From JAVWHX01 sp036639875 (GTDB taxonomy: Bacteria; Bacillota_I; Bacilli_A; Erysipelotrichales; Coprobacillaceae): 35,786 bases of DNA. Below the pieces are notes generated by a model that was given only the letters and a program-made list of their open reading frames with translations, searched no databases and was not told where the DNA came from. Below, piece by piece: positions 8,748 through 15,426 of this stretch. Location: contig JAVWHX010000020.1 in assembly GCA_036639875.1 (NCBI GenBank), positions 1 to 35,786 of the forward strand, written 5' to 3'. Both the position numbers and the translations under genes were made by a program. Position 1 is the stretch's first letter; every line of letters begins with the position of its first letter.

Positions 8748-9521
8748 ATGATGGGAACTTTAAAAGTAACAAATTTATGTAAGACATATATTGTGAATAA
8801 GCGTCAAAATAATGTATTAAGAAATGTTAATCTTGAAATTAAAGAAGGTGAAATGGTAGCTGTTATGGGACCATCGGGTTCAGGAAAGACAACATTGCTT
8901 TATACAGTGAGTGGGATGGATGAAGCAACAGCTGGAAAAGTCAACTTCTTTGGTAAGGAATTAACTGATTTAAAAGCTAATGAAATAAGTGATTTGCGTT
9001 TACAAGAGATGGGATTTGTATTTCAACAAATGTATATGCTGAAAAATTTATCAGTTTATGATAATATCATATTACCAGCATATCAAGTTTCTAAATCTTT
9101 AAAGAAACAAAGTCGTGGTGAGATTAAAGAACGCGCAAAGATATTAATGCAAAAGTTAGGGATTAATGATGTATCTGATAATGGAGTGACAGAAGTATCA
9201 GGTGGACAATTACAACGTGCTTGTATATGTCGAAGCCTTATTAATCAACCTAAGATTATCTTTGCTGACGAACCAACAGGTGCATTGAATAAACAAAATT
9301 CAATTGAAGTTATGAATGAATTAACACGTATTAATCAAGAGGGAACAAGCATTATGCTTGTAACTCATGATTTAAAAGTTGCGAGTAAATGTGAACGTGT
9401 TCTTTACATTGAAGATGGTGATATACGCGATGAGATGTCTCTTGGAAAATGTGAGTTAACTGATGATATACATGCAAGAGAAAGAAGATTGAATGAATGG
9501 TTAATTAAATTGGGGTGGTAA
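8748..9521 (+). CDS. ABC transporter ATP-binding protein (MacB/LolD/BceA type)
   Basis: A 257-residue ATPase with Walker A GPSGSGKTT (41-49), the Q-loop in VFQQMYMLKNLS, the signature VSGGQLQRACICRSL, Walker B IIFADEPTGALN and the H-loop VTHDLKVASKC. The FADEPTGALN form is typical of the ATPases that power FtsX-type permeases in peptide detoxification and lipoprotein release. A basic tail of about 30 residues follows the last ABC motif (ARERRLNEWLIKLGW). It starts 9 bases after the permease stop, behind AGGAGA, and ends 2 bases before the response-regulator ATG, so the operon is tightly coupled. Confidence 0.95.
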   Translation: MMGTLKVTNLCKTYIVNKRQNNVLRNVNLEIKEGEMVAVMGPSGSGKTTLLYTVSGMDEATAGKVNFFGKELTDLKANEISDLRLQEMGFVFQQMYMLKNLSVYDNIILPAYQVSKSLKKQSRGEIKERAKILMQKLGINDVSDNGVTEVSGGQLQRACICRSLINQPKIIFADEPTGALNKQNSIEVMNELTRINQEGTSIMLVTHDLKVASKCERVLYIEDGDIRDEMSLGKCELTDDIHARERRLNEWLIKLGW

Positions 9522-9523
9522 AT

Positions 9524-10195
9524 ATGGCAAATATATTGCTAGTAGAAGACAATTTAGAACTTGCTTTACTTGTGCAAGCCTTTCTTAAAAAGGAAGGCTT
9601 TTTGTGCTATCATGCATTATCGGCTGAAGATGCGATGAAATGGCTTGATGTTCATACACCGATTGTGATTATTTTAGATATTATGTTACCAGGTATTGAT
9701 GGTTTTGCATTTTGTCAATATGTCCGTTATCAGAGTCAAGTACCAATCTTAATAATAAGTGCTAAGTCTACAAAAACAGATAAGTTAATGGGATTTGAAT
9801 TAGGCGCTGATGATTATATTGAAAAGCCAATTGATCCTGATATTCTTTGTGCAAAAGTTAAAGCCATTACATCACGATTAAATCATAAACCAAAAAGACT
9901 TGTATCAGGAAATATTGAAATTGATATAGAAGCACATAAAGTTTATCTCAATCAACAAGAATTAGAGTTAAATGTCAAAGAATATGAATTGTTATTATTG
10001 TTTATAGAAAATAGTGGAAAGACATTACATAAAGATTATTTGTTTAATCAAATATGGGGAATGGATAGTATGAGTGAAAATCAAACATTAACCGTTCATA
10101 TTAAGATGTTACGTGCAAAGATAGAAAGTGACTCACGTCAACCAAAGCGTATCCAAACAGTATGGGGGATAGGATATCGTTATGAAGAATTATAA
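9524..10195 (+). CDS. OmpR/PhoB-family response regulator
   Basis: A 223-residue regulator. The receiver domain carries the acidic pair Glu8/Asp9, the phosphoacceptor Asp52 in ILDIMLPGIDG, Ser79 in ISAK and Lys101 in IEKPID. The C-terminal winged helix (from about residue 125) ends with HIKMLRAKIE and IQTVWGIGYRYE, the standard OmpR-type DNA-binding ending. I chose the ATG at 9524 because GGGGTGG lies 6 bases upstream; an in-frame GTG at 9515 is unlikely. It is presumably phosphorylated by the kinase encoded next and likely controls this operon. Its last 14 bases overlap the kinase gene. Confidence 0.95.
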   Translation: MANILLVEDNLELALLVQAFLKKEGFLCYHALSAEDAMKWLDVHTPIVIILDIMLPGIDGFAFCQYVRYQSQVPILIISAKSTKTDKLMGFELGADDYIEKPIDPDILCAKVKAITSRLNHKPKRLVSGNIEIDIEAHKVYLNQQELELNVKEYELLLLFIENSGKTLHKDYLFNQIWGMDSMSENQTLTVHIKMLRAKIESDSRQPKRIQTVWGIGYRYEEL

Positions 10196-11450
10196 TAGAA
10201 TGATTATTCTTTCCGTTATATTATATATTGTGATTGCAGGGATAAGTGGTTATTTTATATTGAATAGTGATACTAAAAACAATTATGCTTATCGTATCGA
10301 AAGTCAACGCATTATGGCAGAACTGACTGATGTTTCATCGATTGATAATATTGATATCCATCAATATGAGTATATTCAAGATGTTGAATTCTTAAATAAA
10401 ACAGATGATAAAAATAAAATAGAGTCATTTTATGCAGAAAATCATAATAGTAAAATGCAAATTATACCTTTTTATCAAAATCAAGAATTATTAGGTTATG
10501 TTAAATTTGTTTATGAATTACCCAGATTAAATATTTATAATATCTTTTTGCTTATTCAAATCAGTCTCTTGATACTAGAAGTTTTTATTCTTTTGGTTTT
10601 ATTTTATTTGAAGAAAAAACTTGTTCAGCCATTTTGGCGTCTACAAGAATTACCATTACAATTATCTAAAGGGCATTTTAAAGGAACTCTTAAAGAAGAA
10701 AAGAGTCAATATTTAGGTAAATTTATGTGGGGTATGGGTCAATTAAAAGATTCATTAGATATTTCTCAAAAAAGACAATTAGAATTAATGAAAGAAAAAA
10801 AGAAGATGTTACTTTCTTTATCACATGATATTAAAACACCTTTGAACTTAATAAAACTTTATGGAAAAGCTTTAGAAGAAAATATTTATGAAAGTCATGA
10901 AGCAAGAGATAATGCCATTGTTCAAATTGGTCAAAAAGCAACGGAAATAGAAAAGTATGTGAATGAAATTATGGCATCAACAAGAGAAGATATCTTAGAT
11001 ATCCAAATTAATAATCAAGATTTTTATCTTCAAGACCTTATCAATAATGTCTTGTCTATTTATCGAGAACAATGTCAATTAAGACAAATAAATTTGACTG
11101 TTGAAAAATATGAAAACAAACTTTTAAAAGGTGATATTGAAAGAGGTCAAGAAGTCCTTGAGAATATATTTGAAAATGCTTTTAAATATGGAGATGGTAG
11201 AGAGATAAAGATTTCTTTTTATGAAGAAGATTATTGTCAATTGATTCATATTTTTAATACGGGTTCATCAGTTAGTGATAATGAATTTAATCATTTGTTT
11301 GAAAGCTTTTTTAGGGGAAGTAATAGTGTCAAAGAACAAGGTAATGGTTTGGGTTTATATATTTGTAGGGAAATTATGGCAAAGATGGATGGGGCGATTT
11401 TTGCGATAAAGCATGATGATGGTATGAGTTTTGTATTGGTTTTTAGATAA
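10182..11450 (+). CDS. Membrane sensor histidine kinase
   Basis: 422 residues. Transmembrane helices at about 7-28 and 117-142 flank an extracytoplasmic segment of about 90 residues, so the sensor is larger than the nearly loop-free BceS-type intramembrane kinases. The H-box is LSLSHDIKTPLNLIKLYGKA with His215; the N-box ENIFENAFKYGDG and the G-box GNGLGLYICREI are both present in the HATPase domain. It starts inside the response-regulator gene (14-base overlap), which indicates translational coupling. The ligand is unknown; with the ABC genes upstream, the module most resembles peptide- or cell-envelope-stress systems. The hairpin at 11457-11480 ends the operon. Confidence 0.93.
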   Translation: MKNYNRMIILSVILYIVIAGISGYFILNSDTKNNYAYRIESQRIMAELTDVSSIDNIDIHQYEYIQDVEFLNKTDDKNKIESFYAENHNSKMQIIPFYQNQELLGYVKFVYELPRLNIYNIFLLIQISLLILEVFILLVLFYLKKKLVQPFWRLQELPLQLSKGHFKGTLKEEKSQYLGKFMWGMGQLKDSLDISQKRQLELMKEKKKMLLSLSHDIKTPLNLIKLYGKALEENIYESHEARDNAIVQIGQKATEIEKYVNEIMASTREDILDIQINNQDFYLQDLINNVLSIYREQCQLRQINLTVEKYENKLLKGDIERGQEVLENIFENAFKYGDGREIKISFYEEDYCQLIHIFNTGSSVSDNEFNHLFESFFRGSNSVKEQGNGLGLYICREIMAKMDGAIFAIKHDDGMSFVLVFR

Positions 11451-11456
11451 GTAATG

Positions 11457-11480
11457 AAAAGGCAAACTTGCCTTTTTTTC
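11457..11480 (+). terminator. Terminator of the ABC transporter/two-component operon
   Basis: AAAAGGCAA pairs with TTGCCTTTT across a very short loop and is followed by T residues, 6 bases after the kinase stop. Confidence 0.85.
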
Positions 11481-11517
11481 ATCTTTTGTTTGTTTGCTTT
11501 TTTTAAATATTACAGAA

Positions 11518-11526
11518 TGATATAAT
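11518..11526 (+). promoter_or_regulatory. Extended -10 promoter element of nagB
   Basis: TGATATAAT is a perfect extended -10 box 31 bases before the nagB start codon. No convincing -35 box is seen at normal spacing. Confidence 0.55.
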
Positions 11527-11556
11527 ATGATTTAAATAAGGAGGATACGGGAAAAT

Positions 11557-12306
11557 ATGAAAATATGTGTATTTGAGACAGAAAAACAAGTTGATGAATA
11601 TGTGGGAAAACATATAGTTGATTTTATTCAACAACAGCAACGGCCAGTTATTGGTTTTGCGACAGGGTCAACACCTTTAGGGATATATAATTATTTTATT
11701 CAACAATATAAACAAGGGCTTGTTGATTTTTCTAAAGTGATTGCTTTTAATTTAGATGAATATGTAGGAATTGAAAGAAATCATCCAAGAAGTTTTGCAA
11801 CTGCAATGAATAAAGATTTGTTTAGTCAAATTAATATTTTAAAAGAGAATATTTATGCGCTTGATGGACATGCTTCAAATATGAAAGATGAGTGTCAAAG
11901 GTATGAAAAAGAAATTGAAAATCATCCAATTGATATTCAGGTTTTAGGGATTGGGATGGATGGTCATATTGCTTATAATGAACCAGGAAGTTCTTTTGAT
12001 AGTCAATGTCATGTTGTTGATTTGCATCAAGAATCTATTGAGAGTTCTTTAGGTTATGGATTTGATAGGATAGAGGATGTTCCTAAACAAGGAGTGACTC
12101 AAGGGATTGCAACGATCATGAAAGCAAAACAGTTAGTGATGATAGCTAAGGGAGAAAAGAAAGCTCAGTTGGTGAAAAGGATGATTGAAGGAGAAGTCAG
12201 TATTGATTTTCCAAGTTCGATTATTCAAAGACATGAGAATGTGATTGTTGTATTAGATAACGAGGCAGCAAAATGCTTGAAGGAGGAAGAATATGAAAGG
12301 TGTTAA
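11557..12306 (+). CDS. nagB: Glucosamine-6-phosphate deaminase
   Basis: A 249-residue cytoplasmic enzyme that converts glucosamine-6-phosphate to fructose-6-phosphate and ammonia. The phosphate-binding GFATGSTPLGIY, the FNLDEYVG segment with Asp67 (the proton-transfer base, E. coli Asp72) and GIGMDGHIAYNEPGSSF with Asp135, His137 and Glu142 (E. coli Asp141, His143, Glu148) are all present. Length is that of the short, non-allosteric Gram-positive form. An AAGGAGGA site precedes the ATG. It overlaps the next gene, a GH4 glycosidase, by 14 bases, so the pair is likely translated together for the breakdown of a glucosamine-containing phosphorylated sugar. Confidence 0.95.
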   Translation: MKICVFETEKQVDEYVGKHIVDFIQQQQRPVIGFATGSTPLGIYNYFIQQYKQGLVDFSKVIAFNLDEYVGIERNHPRSFATAMNKDLFSQINILKENIYALDGHASNMKDECQRYEKEIENHPIDIQVLGIGMDGHIAYNEPGSSFDSQCHVVDLHQESIESSLGYGFDRIEDVPKQGVTQGIATIMKAKQLVMIAKGEKKAQLVKRMIEGEVSIDFPSSIIQRHENVIVVLDNEAAKCLKEEEYERC

Positions 12307-13606
12307 GATTGTCACTATTGGTGGAGGAAGTAGTTATACTCCAGAATTGGTAGAAGGGTTTATCAAGAGATATGAGGAATTGCCTGTTAAAGAATTATGG
12401 TTAGTGGATATTGAAGAAGGTAAGGAAAAGTTAGAAATTGTTGGTAACCTTGCTAAACGTATGATTAAAAAAGCGGGACTAGATATTGATGTTTATATGA
12501 CGTTGGATCGACGTGCTGCATTAAAAGATGCTGATTTTGTAACAACACAGTTTAGAGTAGGACAGTTAGATGCGCGTGATAAAGATGAATTGATTCCTTT
12601 GAAATATGGTGTTATAGGGCAAGAAACAAATGGTCCTGGTGGGATGTTTAAAGCACTTCGCACTATTCCTGTTATCTTTGATATCATTAAAGATTGTGAA
12701 GAGTTATGTCCAAATGCTTGGATTGTTTCTTTTACAAATCCTTCTGGTATTAATGCTGAAGCTGTATTTAGACATACGGGTTGGAAACGTTTTATAGGGT
12801 TATGTAATGGACCTGTGAATATGATTAAGGATATTGAAAAAATTCTTAATGTTAAGGATAATGATCATTTAGATGTAAAGATTGCTGGACTTAATCATAT
12901 GATATTTGCTGTTGATATTGAGTTGAATGGAAAGAACGCTAATGAATTATTAGTTGATAAAATGATTGAACAAGGAAGTAATGAATCATTAAAGAATATT
13001 GTTGATATTCCTTGGAGTGCAGAGTTTTTAAAAGGATTTGGCTATTTAGGTATTGGATATCTTCGTTACTATCTACAAAAACAACAAATGCTTGATCATT
13101 GTCAAGAAGATGCTGCTAAAGATGCTAACCGTGCAAGAGTTGTCAAAAGAGTTGAAAAGGAATTGTTTGAAAAGTATAAAGATGAAAATCTTGATATCAA
13201 ACCAACTGAATTGGAACAACGTGGTGGAGCTTATTATAGTGATGCTGCATGTAATTTGATTTCTTCTTTATATAATGATAAAGGAGATATTCAAGTTGTT
13301 GATACATTAAATAATGGGGCTATTTCAAGTCTGCCAGATGATGTTGTTGTGGAAGTGAGTAGTATAATAACGAGTGATGGACCAAAACCTATTTCGATTG
13401 GTGCTTTACCAATTCAAGTTGTTGGATTAGTACAACAGTTAAAAGCATTTGAAATCTTAACTACTAATGTTGCTGTGAGTGGGAACTATAATGATGCTTT
13501 AGCAGCAATGACAATCAATCCACTTGTACAAAGTGAAATAATTGCAAAAAAGATATTGGATGAAATGTTAGAGGCTCATAAAGAATTCTTACCACAATTT
13601 AATTAA
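12293..13606 (+). CDS. Glycoside hydrolase family 4, 6-phospho-beta-glucosidase/chitobiase type
   Basis: A 437-residue GH4 enzyme. The N-terminal NAD-binding loop is TIGGGSSYTPELVEGF (8-23); the metal ligands are Cys171 in GLCNGP and His202 in GLNHM; GQETNGPGGM (109-118) and SFTNPSG (146-152) are standard GH4 motifs. GH4 enzymes use NAD and a divalent metal to cut 6-phospho-glycosides delivered by a PTS. Family members include CelF/LicH-type 6-phospho-beta-glucosidases and ChbF for chitobiose-6-phosphate. The overlap with nagB favours an amino-sugar substrate such as chitobiose-6-phosphate, but this is inference from context. No transporter is encoded nearby. A hairpin terminator follows at 13616-13649. 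Confidence 0.88.
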   Translation: MKGVKIVTIGGGSSYTPELVEGFIKRYEELPVKELWLVDIEEGKEKLEIVGNLAKRMIKKAGLDIDVYMTLDRRAALKDADFVTTQFRVGQLDARDKDELIPLKYGVIGQETNGPGGMFKALRTIPVIFDIIKDCEELCPNAWIVSFTNPSGINAEAVFRHTGWKRFIGLCNGPVNMIKDIEKILNVKDNDHLDVKIAGLNHMIFAVDIELNGKNANELLVDKMIEQGSNESLKNIVDIPWSAEFLKGFGYLGIGYLRYYLQKQQMLDHCQEDAAKDANRARVVKRVEKELFEKYKDENLDIKPTELEQRGGAYYSDAACNLISSLYNDKGDIQVVDTLNNGAISSLPDDVVVEVSSIITSDGPKPISIGALPIQVVGLVQQLKAFEILTTNVAVSGNYNDALAAMTINPLVQSEIIAKKILDEMLEAHKEFLPQFN

Positions 13607-13615
13607 TAAAATATT

Positions 13616-13649
13616 GACTGTTTCCTATATAGGAGGCGGTCTTTTCTTT
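13616..13649 (+). terminator. Terminator of the nagB-GH4 operon
   Basis: A 12-bp stem with G-U pairs (GACTGTTTCCTA / TAGGAGGCGGTC) is followed by TTTTCTTT, 10 bases after the GH4 stop. Confidence 0.8.
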
Positions 13650-13746
13650 ATAAGTGTAAAAAATTGTCGTTTTAAAGCGAGCGAAAATTATAGTTATTGT
13701 TTATACATTTTGATAAAGTATGAGTTGTCATTTGGGAGGTATTGAT

Positions 13747-14274
13747 ATGATTATTGAAACGAAAACTTCACAACATTATACTTTGAGAAAATATCAAGAT
13801 TCTGATTTAAACGATTTATTTATACTCATGAATAATCAAGAGGTTAATTTATATTTATCTTGGTTTGTTCATAATACAGTGCTAGATACAAAACGATATA
13901 TTGAAGAAGTGAAAAGTAATCAAGATTGTTTCTATGTAATAGAAGATAATAAGAAACAACGTGTTATTGGTTTTGTAACTCTTTCACATATTGATGAATG
14001 GCATAGCCATGGAGAATTAGAGTATGCATTGTTAAGTGGATATTGGGGTAAAGGAATTATTGCTGACATTTTTGAGGAATTTGTTAGGGAAATAAAACAA
14101 CAACATTTTGAAAATATTTATGCAAAGAATAATGTAGAGAATAAAAGAAGTGAAAGAGTTTTAGAAAAAATTGGAATGATATATTCATATCAATCTCATG
14201 AACTCTTTAAACCAAAAAATATTCCTGTAGCTTTTCAATATTATCAGTTAGATATTAAAAATTATTCTTTCTAA
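13747..14274 (+). CDS. GNAT-family N-acetyltransferase (RimJ/RimL-like)
   Basis: A 175-residue protein with the GNAT layout: an opening YTLRKYQDSDLNDLFILMNN segment, the central strand VIGFVTLSHIDEW, the acetyl-CoA loop in LLSGYWGKGIIADIFEEFV and the motif-B-like NVENKRSERVLEKIGM. This is the RimJ/RimL subgroup that acetylates protein N-termini or small molecules; the substrate is not predictable. I start at 13747 behind GGGAGGTATTG rather than at the in-frame ATG 13720. It is intact, in contrast to the GNAT pseudogene at 3215-3746, and stands alone between two unrelated units. Confidence 0.85.
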   Translation: MIIETKTSQHYTLRKYQDSDLNDLFILMNNQEVNLYLSWFVHNTVLDTKRYIEEVKSNQDCFYVIEDNKKQRVIGFVTLSHIDEWHSHGELEYALLSGYWGKGIIADIFEEFVREIKQQHFENIYAKNNVENKRSERVLEKIGMIYSYQSHELFKPKNIPVAFQYYQLDIKNYSF

Positions 14275-14349
14275 AAATATGTGAACAAAATTAGTGCAAA
14301 TTTTTTTGAAGTGTGATAAAATACTATCATCATAATAAAGGAGGCTTAA

Positions 14350-15336
14350 ATGATGACAATTAAAATTGGAATTGTTGGTTATGGAAACTTAGGTCGTGGT
14401 GTTGAAAGTGCAGTGACACATAGCCAAGATATGGAACTTGTAGGCGTTTTTTCAAGAAGAGATCCTAGTCTTGTTAAGACAGTAACAAATATACCTGCTT
14501 ATCATATGGATGATTTGCTTAAAATGAAAGATAAAATAGATGTTTTGGTATTATGCGGTGGGAGTGCAAATGATTTACCTACACAAACAGTAGAACTTGC
14601 AGAACATTTTAATGTTGTAGATAGTTTTGATACACATGCTAAAATCCCTGAACATTTTGCTCATGTTGATGAAGCAAGTAAAAGAAATAAGAATATTAGT
14701 ATTATCTCAGTAGGTTGGGATCCAGGTTTATTCTCATTAAATCGTTTATATGGCCAAGCTATTTTACCAAATGGAAATGATTATACATTCTGGGGTAAAG
14801 GTGTAAGCCAAGGACATTCTGATGCAATTAGAAGAATTGATGGTGTACAAGATGCTAGACAATATACAATTCCTGTAGAAGCAGCATTAGAAAGTGTCCG
14901 TAATGGTGAAAATCCAACTTTAACAACAAGAGAAAAACATACACGTGAATGTTTTGTAGTTGTTGAAGAAGGTGCTGATGTACAAAGAATTGAAACAGAG
15001 ATTAAAACAATGCCTAATTACTTTAGTGATTATGATACAACAGTTCATTTCATTAGTCATGAAGAACTACAAAGAGATCATAAAGGTATTCCTCATGGAG
15101 GAGTTGTTTTAAGAAGTGGGACAACAGGAATTAATAATGAAAACAAACATGTTATTGAATATAAATTAACATTAGATTCAAATCCAGAATTCACTTCAAG
15201 TGTTTTGGTTGCTTATGCAAGAGCAGCTTATAGAATGCATCAAGAAGGTATGTTTGGATGTAAAACAGTATTTGATATTGCTCCTGCATATTTACATGCA
15301 GCAAGTGCAGAAGAATTACGTAAGAATTTATTGTAA
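14350..15336 (+). CDS. ddh: meso-Diaminopimelate D-dehydrogenase
   Basis: A 328-residue NADP-dependent enzyme that makes meso-diaminopimelate from tetrahydrodipicolinate and ammonia in one step, feeding lysine and peptidoglycan synthesis. The dinucleotide loop is IGIVGYGNLGRGVESAV; further family motifs are VGVFSRRDP, LVLCGGSANDLPTQ, VVDSFDTHAKIP, SVGWDPGLFSLNRLYG and GKGVSQGHSDAIRRIDGV. The C-terminal AYARAAYRM and FDIAPAYL segments complete the match. ATGs at 14350 and 14353 are both possible; AAGGAGG ends 5 bases before the first and 8 before the second. TGATAAAAT just upstream is a fair extended -10 box. Transcription ends at the hairpin 15343-15374. Confidence 0.95.
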   Translation: MMTIKIGIVGYGNLGRGVESAVTHSQDMELVGVFSRRDPSLVKTVTNIPAYHMDDLLKMKDKIDVLVLCGGSANDLPTQTVELAEHFNVVDSFDTHAKIPEHFAHVDEASKRNKNISIISVGWDPGLFSLNRLYGQAILPNGNDYTFWGKGVSQGHSDAIRRIDGVQDARQYTIPVEAALESVRNGENPTLTTREKHTRECFVVVEEGADVQRIETEIKTMPNYFSDYDTTVHFISHEELQRDHKGIPHGGVVLRSGTTGINNENKHVIEYKLTLDSNPEFTSSVLVAYARAAYRMHQEGMFGCKTVFDIAPAYLHAASAEELRKNLL

Positions 15337-15342
15337 AATAGA

Positions 15343-15374
15343 AGTGCTTTGTAGATGTCTACAGAGTACTTTTT
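15343..15374 (+). terminator. Terminator of ddh
   Basis: AGTGCTTTGTAGA pairs with TCTACAGAGTACT (13 bp with G-U pairs) and is followed by TTTTT. The next reading frame stays open into this hairpin, but its true start is downstream at 15427. Confidence 0.85.
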
Positions 15375-15426
15375 GTTTACAATTAAGTTTATTCTTCTTA
15401 TAATGAATAAGAAAAGTGGTGGGAAA

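Noticed and set aside
15355..15426. 24-residue N-terminal extension of the GTPase from an upstream in-frame ATG
   Set aside because: That ATG lies inside the ddh terminator hairpin and has no ribosome binding site; MKKTIIG at 15427 aligns with the normal start of the family.
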